The translations under genes and the position numbers were made by a program. From Ga0077548 sp035440445 (GTDB lineage Bacteria; Pseudomonadota; Alphaproteobacteria; Rhizobiales; Xanthobacteraceae): a stretch of 64,000 bases of DNA. The stretch lies in assembly GCA_035440445.1 (NCBI GenBank), contig DAORMJ010000012.1:60699-124698 (forward strand), written 5' to 3'. Below the pieces are notes generated by a model that was given only the letters and a program-made list of their open reading frames with translations, made no database searches and was not told the DNA's origin. Of this stretch, positions 1 to 7,889 are shown piece by piece; position 1 is the stretch's first letter, and every line of letters starts with the position of its first letter.

Positions 1-1
1 A

Positions 2-130
2 CCGCCCCGCGCGCTCGGCGTGATCCGGGAATATTATACCCCCGCGATCAAGGAAGCGCTGCGCAAGGAGATCGACAAGGATCTCGTGAAAATGCCGGTC
101 GATCAGATCGAGAAACAATTGCTGCATTGA
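2..130 (+). CDS. Host attachment family protein, C-terminal fragment
   Basis: Only the last 42 codons are in the window; the gene begins upstream of base 1. The visible tail carries PPRALGVIREYY, then a charged helical stretch with KEIDKDLVKMPVDQIEKQL. This matches the C-terminal end of small alphaproteobacterial proteins annotated as host attachment proteins (Host_attach family), whose biochemical role is poorly defined. The frame ends in TGA at 128-130. The following tspO gene starts three bases later, or overlaps if its TTG at 127 is used, so the two may be co-transcribed. The assignment rests on the short tail only. Confidence 0.6.
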   Translation, partial: PPRALGVIREYYTPAIKEALRKEIDKDLVKMPVDQIEKQLLH

Positions 131-132
131 GC

Positions 133-606
133 ATGACAAAAACCCTGATCCGGCTGATTGCCTGCTTCGCGCTCTGCTTTGCCGTGGCGGGACTGGGGGC
201 GCTTGCCACGACCCCGAAAATTGCGACCTGGTATGCGGCGCTGAACAAACCTTCCTTTACGCCGCCGAACTACGCCTTTCCCATCGCCTGGAATATTCTT
301 TACGCGCTGATGGCCGTTTCTTTGTGGCGGCTTTGGCAGGCGAGCGAAAGCGGGATGCGCAATCGCGCGATCGCGCTCTTTCTGCTGCAGCTCGCGGTGA
401 ACCTGGCCTGGTCGTGGATTTTCTTCGGCGCGGAGTCCATCCGCGGCGGCCTCGCGACGATCCTTGCGCTCGACCTCCTCGTGATCTGGACGATCTACGC
501 CGCATGGCAGGTCGACCGAATTGCCGCAGCGATGCTCCTGCCCTATCTGCTCTGGATCGGCTACGCTACGGCACTCACTGCCGGGATCGTTCGGCTGAAT
601 ATGTAG
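133..606 (+). CDS. tspO: TspO/MBR family tryptophan-rich sensory protein
   Basis: A 157-residue integral membrane protein of the TspO/peripheral benzodiazepine receptor family. These proteins bind porphyrins and similar ligands, and in Rhodobacter TspO modulates photosynthesis and stress gene expression. About five hydrophobic segments are visible. The family signature WYAALNKPSFTPPNY is at about residues 33-47, followed by a Trp/aromatic-rich region (NLAWSWIFFG, about 90-99) and a final helix containing PYLLWIGYA. Length is typical. An in-frame TTG at 127 would add two residues; ATG 133 is preferred because it gives the usual short N-terminus. Confidence 0.9.
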   Translation: MTKTLIRLIACFALCFAVAGLGALATTPKIATWYAALNKPSFTPPNYAFPIAWNILYALMAVSLWRLWQASESGMRNRAIALFLLQLAVNLAWSWIFFGAESIRGGLATILALDLLVIWTIYAAWQVDRIAAAMLLPYLLWIGYATALTAGIVRLNM

Positions 607-627
607 AGCCCAAGGAGCGGCGTCGAA

Positions 628-822
628 ATGAGCGCCTTTCTCACCACCATCGCCGTTCCCGCCGCGCTGATGGCCGTCGCCGTCGTGCTCGTGCTTGGCC
701 TCTGGAACATGATGAAGGGCGGCTCCAGCAACACCTCGCAGAAGCTGATGCGCATGCGGGTATTGCTGCAAGCCGTCGCCATCGCGCTCGTGATGTTCAC
801 GCTCTGGGTGCTCGGCCGATAG
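628..822 (+). CDS. Twin transmembrane (HIG1 domain-like) protein
   Basis: A 64-residue protein with two hydrophobic helices (about 5-26 and 43-61) joined by a short polar loop holding the motif LMRMRVLLQ. This fits the bacterial HIG1 / twin transmembrane family, related to mitochondrial hypoxia-induced proteins that associate with cytochrome oxidase complexes. A GGAG-type ribosome site (aaggagcgg) lies about ten bases before the ATG. It is followed closely by the corrinoid adenosyltransferase gene, an arrangement I recall from Bradyrhizobium relatives. The specific function is unknown. Confidence 0.75.
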   Translation: MSAFLTTIAVPAALMAVAVVLVLGLWNMMKGGSSNTSQKLMRMRVLLQAVAIALVMFTLWVLGR

Positions 823-881
823 TTTCGGCGCTACGCGAAAATGGGCTAGAAAGGCCTCCTCATCTCTGGAGGCTATCGGCC

Positions 882-1457
882 TTGGTAGTTCTGAACCGCA
901 TTTACACGAAGACCGGCGACAACGGCACGACCGCGCTCGGCTCGGGCGAGCGCAGGCTGAAATCGGATTTGCGCATCGAGGCCTATGGCACGGTCGATGA
1001 AACCAACGCCGCAATCGGCCTCGCCCGCCTGCATCTGAAAAGCGAACCCGACGTGGATGCGATCATGGGCCGGGTGCAGAACGACCTCTTCGATCTCGGC
1101 GCGGATTTCGCCGTGCCCGAAACGGAAGGCGCGCCAAGAGAAAGACTGCGCATTGTCGAGGCACAGGTGACGCGCCTCGAAGCCGAGATCGACCGGCTCA
1201 ACGCCGAATTGAAACCCTTGCGATCCTTCATCCTGCCCGGCGGCGAACCCTCCGCCGCTTTCCTGCATCAGGCACGCACGGTCTGCCGCCGTGCGGAGCG
1301 GCTCGCCGTACTCCTGTCGCAGAATCCGGCGGAGAAAGTGAACCCTGCCGCGATCCGCTATCTCAACCGGCTTTCGGATCTGCTCTTTGTTGCGGCACGC
1401 TACGTCAATGGCCGGGGCGAGCGCGATGTGTTATGGGTCCCGGGCGCAAATCGTTGA
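882..1457 (+). CDS. Cob(I)alamin adenosyltransferase, PduO type
   Basis: Predicted to transfer the adenosyl group of ATP to cob(I)alamin or cob(I)yrinic acid diamide, giving adenosylcobalamin. The ATP-binding N-terminus TKTGDNGTTALG is at residues 9-20. Other PduO-family blocks follow: FILPGG (117-122), ARTVCRRAER (131-140) and YLNRLSDLLF (160-169). Length (191 aa) is normal. No ATG is suitably placed; TTG at 882 gives the expected MVVLNRIYTK start and has GGAGG at 868-872, nine bases upstream. The rhomboid gene starts ten bases after the stop, so co-transcription is likely. Confidence 0.88.
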   Translation: MVVLNRIYTKTGDNGTTALGSGERRLKSDLRIEAYGTVDETNAAIGLARLHLKSEPDVDAIMGRVQNDLFDLGADFAVPETEGAPRERLRIVEAQVTRLEAEIDRLNAELKPLRSFILPGGEPSAAFLHQARTVCRRAERLAVLLSQNPAEKVNPAAIRYLNRLSDLLFVAARYVNGRGERDVLWVPGANR

Positions 1458-1466
1458 GCAGTCACG

Positions 1467-2306
1467 ATGGTTTTTCTTCCGGTCTATGACTACAACCGGC
1501 TTCGCTACATCAAGCGGCCCTATGTGACATGGGCGCTGATTGCGTCGAACGTTCTCATCTATTTCCTGTTTCAGTCGGGACTCGTCTGGAATCTCGACGA
1601 GATGCTGAACAAGCTGTTCGGCTTCATGCCGGCATCCATCCTCGCAGGCGCCGGCAGACCGGGCGACGTGCCGGCGATCCTCGCCGAAGCGCCGGGGATC
1701 AAGCTCTTCACCTACATGTTTCTGCACGGCGATCTCGGCCACCTGTTCGGCAACATGATTTTCCTATGGGTCTTCGGCGACAACGTCGAAGATGCGATGG
1801 GGCGCTTTCGCTATTTTCTGTTCTACATCGCTTGCGGTGTCGCGGCGGGACTTGCGCATTTTCTCTCGGCACAGACCTCGCAGACGCCGCTGATCGGAGC
1901 GTCCGGCGCAATCTCGGGATTGCTCGCCGCGTACCTGATTCTGTTTCCGCGCGCGAAGGTCTGGGTGCTGTTCTTCACCCGTATTCCGATCAAGCTGCGC
2001 GCTTACTGGGTGCTCGGGCTCTATCTCGTGTTCAACCTGGTCATGGTTTACGCACGCAACATGGATAACGTCGCGTGGTGGGCGCATATTGGCGGCTTCG
2101 GCGCGGGCCTCGTGCTCGTCTTCCTGATGCGCCGGCCGGAGATCGGGCTTTTCAAGGGCGAGCCGGAGACGATCGCCGAGGTGGGTGACGCAGCGACCGT
2201 CTCGCCGGTCGAGCCCGTCGCGCAGGGCGCCACGGAAGCTGCGGTGCCTGCAGTCGACGCGCCGACCGTGATTGTCCGCGTTGACAGGCCCAGGGACCAG
2301 CCATAG
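1467..2306 (+). CDS. Rhomboid family intramembrane serine protease
   Basis: A 279-residue polytopic membrane protein. The rhomboid catalytic dyad is visible: Ser146 in GASGAISG and His207 in AHIGGFGAG. The HGDLGHLFGNM block (about 87-97) is the conserved family motif that precedes the catalytic serine helix. Six or so hydrophobic segments are present. A C-terminal polar tail of about 50 residues, rich in Val, Ala and Pro, is predicted to be cytoplasmic. Rhomboids cleave transmembrane substrates within the bilayer; the substrate here is unknown. The gene sits between the adenosyltransferase and etfB. Confidence 0.9.
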   Translation: MVFLPVYDYNRLRYIKRPYVTWALIASNVLIYFLFQSGLVWNLDEMLNKLFGFMPASILAGAGRPGDVPAILAEAPGIKLFTYMFLHGDLGHLFGNMIFLWVFGDNVEDAMGRFRYFLFYIACGVAAGLAHFLSAQTSQTPLIGASGAISGLLAAYLILFPRAKVWVLFFTRIPIKLRAYWVLGLYLVFNLVMVYARNMDNVAWWAHIGGFGAGLVLVFLMRRPEIGLFKGEPETIAEVGDAATVSPVEPVAQGATEAAVPAVDAPTVIVRVDRPRDQP

Positions 2307-2339
2307 TTTGCCGCCGCACCGCAATAAAAAGAGGCGCGG

Positions 2340-3089
2340 ATGAAAGTTCTGGTCGCAGTAAAGCGTGTCATTGATTACAACGTGAAGGCGCGCGTGAAGC
2401 CCGATGGCTCCGGCGTCGATCTCGCAAACGTCAAGATGTCCATGAACCCCTTCGACGAAATCGCCGTCGAGGAAGCGATCCGTCTCAAGGAAGCAGGCAA
2501 GGTGACGGAAATCGTCGCCGTGTCGGTGGGCCCGCAGCAGTCATCCGAGACGATCCGCACTGCACTGGCGATGGGCGCCGACCGCGGCATCCTCGTGAAG
2601 CAGGATGGCGTCGTGGAACCGCTCGCGGTTGCAAAGATTTTGAAAGGCATCGTCGATGCCGAGAAGCCGGGCCTCGTGATCCTAGGCAAGCAGGCGATCG
2701 ACGACGACTCGAACCAGACCGGCCAGATGCTGGCAGCGCTCCTGAACTGGCCGCAGGGCACCTTCGCCTCGAAGGTCGCGCTTGAGTCCGACAGCGTGAG
2801 CGTCACGCGCGAAATCGACGGCGGCCTGCAGACGGTGAAGCTGAACCTTCCCGCGATCGTCACCACCGATCTTCGCCTGAACGAGCCGCGCTACGCGTCG
2901 CTGCCGAACATCATGAAGGCGAAGAAGAAGCCGATCGACGAAAAGTCGCCGGCAGATTACGGCGTCGATGTCGCGCCGCGCCTGAAGGTGCTGAAGACCG
3001 CTGAACCCGCGGGCCGCAAGGCCGGCGTGAAGGTGGACTCCGTCGCCGCTCTCGTCGATAAACTCAAGAATGAAGCGGGAGTGATCTGA
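2340..3089 (+). CDS. etfB: Electron transfer flavoprotein subunit beta
   Basis: Beta subunit (249 aa) of the heterodimeric electron transfer flavoprotein. ETF takes electrons from acyl-CoA and other flavin dehydrogenases and passes them to ETF:quinone oxidoreductase. The N-terminus MKVLVAVKRVIDYNVKARVK and the later signature VLGKQAIDDDSNQTGQMLA (AMP-binding region) are classical EtfB motifs. etfA begins two bases after the etfB stop, and hbdA follows, so the three form an operon for fatty acid and butanoyl-CoA metabolism. aagaggcgcgg precedes the ATG as a ribosome site. Confidence 0.96.
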   Translation: MKVLVAVKRVIDYNVKARVKPDGSGVDLANVKMSMNPFDEIAVEEAIRLKEAGKVTEIVAVSVGPQQSSETIRTALAMGADRGILVKQDGVVEPLAVAKILKGIVDAEKPGLVILGKQAIDDDSNQTGQMLAALLNWPQGTFASKVALESDSVSVTREIDGGLQTVKLNLPAIVTTDLRLNEPRYASLPNIMKAKKKPIDEKSPADYGVDVAPRLKVLKTAEPAGRKAGVKVDSVAALVDKLKNEAGVI

Positions 3090-3091
3090 TC

Positions 3092-4027
3092 ATGGCAACA
3101 CTCCTTATTGCCGAACACGACAATGCGAACCTGAACCCGGCTACCGCGAAGGCGCTGACCGCGGCCGCGGCCCTCGGCGGCGACGTCGATGTGCTGGTCG
3201 CAGGCGAAGGTGCGAAGGCGGTTGCCGACGCCGCCGCGAAGCTTTCCGGCGTGAAGAAGGTTCTGCTCGCCGACAACGCGGCCTACAAGAACCGTCTGGC
3301 CGAGCCGATGGCGGCCCTCATCGTGAAGCTCGCCGACGGCTATGACGCGATCGTCTCGCCTTCGACGACGAGCGGCAAGAACTTCATGCCGCGCGTCGCG
3401 GCACTCCTCGACGTCATGCAGATCTCCGACGTCATCAAGGTCGAGAGCGCCGACACCTTCCAGCGCCCGATCTATGCCGGCAACGCGATCCAGACCGTGC
3501 AGTCCGCCGACAAGAAGAAAGTGATCACGGTGCGCACCGCTTCCTTCCAGGCGACCGCCGAAGGCGGATCGGCCACGGTCGAGAATGCCGAAGGCGCCGG
3601 CGATCCGGGGATTTCTTCCTTCGTCGGCGAAGAGCTATCGAAATCCGATCGCCCCGAACTTGCCTCGGCCCGCATCATCATTTCCGGCGGCCGCGCGATG
3701 GCGAACAAGGAAAACTTCGCAAAATACATCGAGCCGGTTGCCGACAAGCTCGGCGCCGCCGTCGGCGCGTCGCGCGCGGCGGTCGATGCCGGTTATGCCC
3801 CGAACGACTGGCAGGTTGGCCAGACCGGCAAGGTCGTGGCGCCGGAGCTTTACATCGCCGTCGGTATTTCCGGCGCGATCCAGCATCTTGCCGGCATGAA
3901 GGACTCGAAGGTCATCGTCGCGATCAACAAGGACGAAGAGGCGCCGATTTTCCAGGTCGCCGATTACGGCCTTGTCGGCGATCTCTTCACCGTATTGCCC
4001 GAACTCGAAAAAGAACTCAGCAAATAG
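3092..4027 (+). CDS. etfA: Electron transfer flavoprotein subunit alpha
   Basis: Alpha subunit (311 aa), which holds FAD in its C-terminal domain. Visible FAD-domain motifs include GASRAAVDAGYAPNDWQVGQ, then TGKVVAPELYIAVGISGA and IQHLAGMKDSKVIVAINKDE, all typical of EtfA. Length is normal for the family. It lies two bases behind etfB, as expected for stoichiometric subunits, and hbdA follows 15 bases after its stop. It works in the cytoplasm with EtfB as carrier between acyl-CoA dehydrogenases and the quinone pool. Confidence 0.96.
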   Translation: MATLLIAEHDNANLNPATAKALTAAAALGGDVDVLVAGEGAKAVADAAAKLSGVKKVLLADNAAYKNRLAEPMAALIVKLADGYDAIVSPSTTSGKNFMPRVAALLDVMQISDVIKVESADTFQRPIYAGNAIQTVQSADKKKVITVRTASFQATAEGGSATVENAEGAGDPGISSFVGEELSKSDRPELASARIIISGGRAMANKENFAKYIEPVADKLGAAVGASRAAVDAGYAPNDWQVGQTGKVVAPELYIAVGISGAIQHLAGMKDSKVIVAINKDEEAPIFQVADYGLVGDLFTVLPELEKELSK

Positions 4028-4042
4028 CGAGTAGCCCGCGCG

Positions 4043-4921
4043 ATGAAAGCCTTGAAGAAAATCGGAGTGATCGGCGCGGGTCAGATGGGCAACGGCATTG
4101 CGCATGTCTGTGCGCTTGCCGGATACGACGTGAAGCTCAACGATATTTCCGAGGACCGCATCAAGACCGGTCTCGCGAACATCAACGGCAACATGCAGCG
4201 CCAGGTTTCCAAGGCGCTGATCTCCGAAAGCGACCGTCAGACCGCGCTGAGCCGCATCCTTCCGGCCGTCACCTTCGGCGATCTGACCGATTGCGACCTC
4301 GTGATCGAGTCCGCTTCCGAGAAGGAAGACGTCAAGAAGAAGATTTTCGGCGAGCTCTCGCAGCTGATGCCGAAGGACGCGCTGCTGGCGTCGAACACCT
4401 CCTCGATCTCGATCACCCGTCTTGGCGCATCCACCGACCGCCCGGAAAAATTCATCGGCATTCACTTCATGAACCCGGTGCCGCTGATGGAGCTGGTCGA
4501 GCTCGTGCGCGGGATCGCAACCGACGACGACACCTTCGAAACTTCGAAGGAATTCGTGAACCGCCTGCAGAAGACTTATGCGGTGGCCGAAGACTTCCCG
4601 GCCTTCATCGTGAACCGCATCCTGCTGCCGATGATCAACGAAGCGATCTATACGCTCTATGAAGGCGTCGGCTCGGTCGAGGCCATCGACAAGGCGATGA
4701 AGTTGGGCGCAAACCACCCCATGGGGCCGTTGCAGCTCGCCGATTTCATCGGCCTCGACACCGTGCTTTCGGTCATGCAGGTGCTGCACGAAGGGCTCGC
4801 GGACTCAAAGTACCGCCCCTGCCCGCTCCTGGTGAAATACGTCGAGGCCGGCTGGCTCGGCCGCAAGACCAAGCGCGGCTTCTACGACTATCGCGGCGAG
4901 AAGCCGGTCCCCACGCGCTAA
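4043..4921 (+). CDS. hbdA: 3-hydroxybutyryl-CoA dehydrogenase
   Basis: A 292-residue NAD(P)-dependent dehydrogenase of the 3-hydroxyacyl-CoA dehydrogenase family. It interconverts 3-hydroxybutanoyl-CoA and acetoacetyl-CoA. The Rossmann dinucleotide motif IGAGQMGNGIAH is at about residues 9-20, and the catalytic-His segment IHFMNPVPLMELVELV is at mid-protein. The C-terminal helical domain includes NHPMGPLQLADFIGLD and ends with GRKTKRGFYDY, both diagnostic. It is the third gene of the etfB-etfA-hbdA cluster, consistent with a role in butanoate/PHB or fatty acid turnover. Bacterial hbd proteins are usually about 280-295 aa. Confidence 0.94.
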   Translation: MKALKKIGVIGAGQMGNGIAHVCALAGYDVKLNDISEDRIKTGLANINGNMQRQVSKALISESDRQTALSRILPAVTFGDLTDCDLVIESASEKEDVKKKIFGELSQLMPKDALLASNTSSISITRLGASTDRPEKFIGIHFMNPVPLMELVELVRGIATDDDTFETSKEFVNRLQKTYAVAEDFPAFIVNRILLPMINEAIYTLYEGVGSVEAIDKAMKLGANHPMGPLQLADFIGLDTVLSVMQVLHEGLADSKYRPCPLLVKYVEAGWLGRKTKRGFYDYRGEKPVPTR

Positions 4922-4956
4922 ATCTTCCTTAACCCGGAGCCGTCAGGTTCCGCGGC

Positions 4957-5157
4957 ATGGATGTTTCCTCACTTGCCAGCGGTTTTGTCGCCTCGAAAGC
5001 TGCCGAGGCGCAGCTCGCACTTGCCGCACGCTTTGCCAAAATGAACGCGGCAAGCCAGCAGTCTGTCGCGCAACTGCTCGAGGCCGCCAACCAGAACATG
5101 CAGAAGCTCGCCGACGCCGCGAACGGCCTCGGCCAGAACATCGATATTCAGGTTTGA
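4957..5157 (+). CDS. YjfB-like small protein (putative motility protein)
   Basis: A 66-residue protein beginning MDVSSLASGFVASKAAEAQL and continuing with an amphipathic, Ala- and Gln-rich helix. It resembles the YjfB / putative motility protein family, short proteins beginning MDV-x-x-LAS with a conserved VG/GFV-x-SK region and no proven function. The gene follows hbdA by 35 bases but is spaced from it, so membership of that operon is uncertain. Family assignment is by N-terminal motif only. An alternative is an unrelated conserved hypothetical protein. Confidence 0.6.
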   Translation: MDVSSLASGFVASKAAEAQLALAARFAKMNAASQQSVAQLLEAANQNMQKLADAANGLGQNIDIQV

Positions 5158-5212
5158 GCTATCCGCTCATGCTGAGGAGCCACGCGTAACGTGGCATCTC
5201 GAAGGATGAGCC

Positions 5213-5893
5213 TCAATTCCCCGCCAGAGCCGCACGGATGAGCCGCAGCGCATCTTCGCTCGCCCATTCCGCGGGTGCGGCCATGAAGCCCAGTTCGCAG
5301 CCATTGCGGTCGATCAGAATGGTCGAAGGCAAGCCCGGCGCGCGGCCCGCGGCTTTCAGCTTCTGAAACACGTTCGTGGTGGGGTCTTCGTAATAGACCA
5401 GCTTCTTCACCTTGATCTCTTCGAGAAACCGCTTCGGCTTGTCGCCGCCGCGCTGGTCGAGATTGACCGCAAGCACCGCGAAATCTTTGCCGCCGAGCTT
5501 CTGCTCGAGTTCGTCGAGTGCGGGCATTTCCTTGCGGCAGGGCACGCACCACGTCGCCCAGAGGTTGACGAGCACCACGCGGCCCTTGAATTCGGCGAGG
5601 CTCACGGTCCGGCCCGCGTTATCCTTGAATTCGAGCGGGGTCGCGCGGCGCGGCGTCTCGTTCGGCGTGAACGCCGCCACCGCGCCTTTGGCGAGCGGGA
5701 CGAGGCGCTTTGCCGTGAGTGCGGCATTCGTGCAGCTTTCGTCCGAAAGAACGCCCGCGTTGCGCGGGAGCCCGCCGGTCAAGTATACCCCCGCGAACCC
5801 CGCAGCCGTGCCAAGGAAGGCCGCCAGCACGAAATAGCGCGCGCGGCGCAGCCAGTGTACGCGTGTGGTCGGTTCGGGATTTGGAGCGGTCAT
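5213..5893 (-). CDS. tlpA: TlpA family thiol:disulfide interchange protein
   Basis: A 226-residue membrane-anchored thioredoxin-like protein with a single N-terminal transmembrane helix (about 17-39) and a periplasmic thioredoxin domain. The active site is W115-C116-V117-P118-C119, inside the typical VVLVNLWATWCVPCRKEM block. In Bradyrhizobium, TlpA reduces copper-chaperone and cytochrome oxidase subunit II cysteines during cytochrome aa3 assembly. An extra cysteine near residue 54 and one near the C-terminus (NGCELG) could form the second disulfide known in TlpA. The gene is divergent from argH with fewer than 30 bases between starts, which matches the Bradyrhizobium arrangement. Confidence 0.88.
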   Translation of the reverse strand: MTAPNPEPTTRVHWLRRARYFVLAAFLGTAAGFAGVYLTGGLPRNAGVLSDESCTNAALTAKRLVPLAKGAVAAFTPNETPRRATPLEFKDNAGRTVSLAEFKGRVVLVNLWATWCVPCRKEMPALDELEQKLGGKDFAVLAVNLDQRGGDKPKRFLEEIKVKKLVYYEDPTTNVFQKLKAAGRAPGLPSTILIDRNGCELGFMAAPAEWASEDALRLIRAALAGN

Positions 5894-5920
5894 TCCTAAA
5901 GGCCGTCAGGGTTGGAAGAG

Positions 5921-7310
5921 ATGAACAACAGGATGTGGGGCGGACGGTTCGCGGCGGGCCCCGACGCGATCCTCGAAGAAATCAACGCCTCGATCGATTT
6001 CGACCGGCACTTGTTCGCACAGGACATCGCGGGCTCCAAGGCGCATGCTTCGATGCTGGCCGCACAAGGCATCATTACGGCAGGACGCGGACAAAATCGC
6101 GCAGGGCCTCGACACCATCCTCGGCGAGATCGAAAGCGGCAAGTTCGTTTTTTCCAAGCAGCTCGAAGACATTCACATGAATGTCGAAAGCCGCTTGGCC
6201 GAACTGATCGGCCCCGCCGCCGGAAGGCTCCACACCGCGCGCTCGCGCAACGATCAGGTCGCGACCGACTTCCGGCTCTATATCCGCGACACCGTGGACG
6301 GCCTCGACACCTCGCTCGCCGATCTGCAACTGGCGCTCGCCGAGAAGGCGCTCGAATATGCCGAAAGCGTCATGCCCGGCTTCACGCATCTGCAGACCGC
6401 GCAGCCCGTGACCTTCGGCCATCATCTGCTGGCTTATGTCGAAATGCTTGCGCGCGACCGCAGCCGGCTTGCCGACGCCCGCAAGCGCATGAACGAAAAT
6501 CCGCTGGGTAGTGCAGCGCTCGCAGGCACTTCCTTTCCGATCGACCGCGATATGACGTCGAAGGCGCTCGGCTTCGACCGGCCGACGGCGAACAGTCTCG
6601 ACGCCGTGTCGGATCGCGACTTCGTGCTGGAAACGCTTTCGGCGGCCTCGATCTGCGCCATGCATCTGTCGCGCTTTGCCGAAGAGATCGTGATCTGGAC
6701 CACCCCCGCCTTCGGCTTCATCGCGCTCTCCGACAAGTTTACGACCGGCTCCTCGATCATGCCGCAGAAGCGCAACCCCGACGCTGCCGAACTCGTCCGC
6801 GCAAAAGCAGGCAAGATCATCGGCGCGCTCGTGCAATTGCTCGTGGTCATGAAGGGCCTGCCGCTCGCCTATGCCAAGGACATGCAGGAAGACAAGGACA
6901 CGACCATCCGCGCGCTCTCCGATTTCTCGGTCGTGATCGCAGCGACCGCCGGCATGACGCGCGATCTGGTGGCCGACGAGAAGCGCATGAAGTCGATGGC
7001 CGGAGACGGCTATTCCACCGCGACCGACCTCGCCGACTGGCTGGTGCAGGCCCTGAACATTCCGTTCCGGCAGGCCCATCACATCACCGGCGCTATCGTG
7101 GCCAAGGCGGCTTCCGCGAACCTGCCGCTGCATCGCGTGCCGCTTGCCGAGATGCAGGCGGTCGAGCCCCGGATTACCGACGCCGTCTTTTCGGTGCTTT
7201 CGGTCTCCAAATCCGTGGCTTCCCGCACGAGCTACGGCGGCACCGCTCCGAAGAACGTGCGCATGCAGGCCAAACGCTGGCTGAAGAAGCTCGGCGGCGA
7301 GCCAAAATAA
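5921..7310 (+). pseudogene. argH: Argininosuccinate lyase, one frameshift
   Basis: Encodes the last arginine biosynthesis enzyme, which splits argininosuccinate into arginine and fumarate. The N-terminal part (MNNRMWGGRFAAGPDAI to AQGIITA) is in one frame up to about base 6082. The rest (from DADKIAQGLDTILGEIE) continues in another frame from base 6084. The family signature GSSIMPQKRNPDAAEL and the C-terminal domain are intact. Compared with remembered rhizobial proteins (ITAADAKKIAQGL), the break is best explained by loss of two bases at gca-g-gac. Apart from this the gene is full length with no other lesion, so a sequencing error or a very recent mutation are both possible. ATG 5921 is chosen over TTG 5912. 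lptM and lysA follow on the same strand. Confidence 0.85.
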
Positions 7311-7381
7311 GCCCCGGCCCCCGGCCTCGCTTTGGCCGCGGTTTTCCGTTACTGCAGAAACTCTTGGTGGGGAGAAATCCG

Positions 7382-7711
7382 TTGACCGGCCGCAATACTC
7401 GTTTGGTTCCGATGGCCATTCTGGCTGGCGCGCTCGTGCTCGCGGGCTGTGGCGTAAAGGGTCCGCTGGAGCCGCCTCCGGGCACGCAGAACACGGCCTC
7501 GCCGAATCCGCTCCAGACCACGGTTGCTCCCGACCGCCCCGGCGAGACGGTAACCTCGACCCAGACGCAGACTGCGACGTCGAAGGCCTTCGCGAGCCCA
7601 CTCGGCAAGGAAGAGCCCGGCAAGAAGAAACGCCACCGGCAGGGCAACGTGCCGATCTCTTCTCCTTCGCAGAAGCCGGATCGCGATTTCATCCTCGACG
7701 ACCTGCTCTGA
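7382..7711 (+). CDS. lptM: LPS translocon maturation-type lipoprotein LptM
   Basis: A 109-residue small lipoprotein. The signal peptide ends in the lipobox LVLAGC with Cys23 as the lipidated residue, followed directly by GVKGPLEPP, the hallmark of the LptM/YifL family (KGPL motif). In E. coli, LptM helps LptD oxidative maturation at the outer membrane. The downstream tail is Pro/Thr/Lys-rich and ends DRDFILDDLL. TTG at 7382 is chosen because ggggaga lies seven bases upstream; an in-frame GTG at 7364 would leave an unusually long N-region. Location between argH and lysA is the conserved place for this gene in alpha- and gammaproteobacteria. Confidence 0.85.
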   Translation: MTGRNTRLVPMAILAGALVLAGCGVKGPLEPPPGTQNTASPNPLQTTVAPDRPGETVTSTQTQTATSKAFASPLGKEEPGKKKRHRQGNVPISSPSQKPDRDFILDDLL

Positions 7712-7719
7712 TACACTCA

Positions 7720-7797
7720 CTGGTGCCGCCTATTGGAAGTTTCTGCAGCGCAAGCTGCAAACTTGATACAGAAATTTCCAATAGAAAGCGGCACCAG
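7720..7797. repeat. Long hairpin element copy 1 (lptM-lysA spacer)
   Basis: A near-perfect inverted repeat. The left arm 7720-7745 (starting CTGGTGCCGC) pairs with the right arm 7769-7797 (ending GCGGCACCAG). It forms 10 basal pairs, a 3-base bulge (AAA, 7785-7787) on the right side, and 16 upper pairs with one G-T pair. The 23-base loop contains a small nested hairpin CAGC-GCAA-GCTG, whose GCAA is a GNRA tetraloop. There is no T-run after the right arm, so it is not a standard terminator. It shares architecture and motifs (GAAGTT in the stem, GCTGCAA in the loop) with the second element 13 bases downstream. Confidence 0.85.
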
Positions 7798-7810
7798 AAT
7801 CAAAAATTTG

Positions 7811-7886
7811 CTAGTACCCATGACTTTCCGAAGTTCGTGATAAGGGTTGCTGCAACGCCTCACGAACTTCGGAAAGTGGGTACTAG
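7811..7886. repeat. Long hairpin element copy 2, ending at lysA start
   Basis: An inverted repeat. The left arm 7811-7840 (starting CTAGTACCC) pairs with the right arm 7860-7886 (ending GGGTACTAG). It forms 9 basal pairs, a 3-base bulge (ATG, 7820-7822) on the left side, and 18 perfectly matched upper pairs, with a 19-base loop. The right arm ends three bases before the lysA ATG, so in mRNA the only purine-rich candidate ribosome site (ggaaagtggg, 7871-7880) would be inside the stem. Compared with copy 1, the basal pairs differ at two positions (G to A on one arm, C to T on the other) and pairing is kept. Confidence 0.85.
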
Positions 7887-7889
7887 TCG

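Noticed and set aside
6075..7601. 508-codon minus-strand open frame opposite argH
   Set aside because: Antisense shadow of a high-GC gene without family resemblance.
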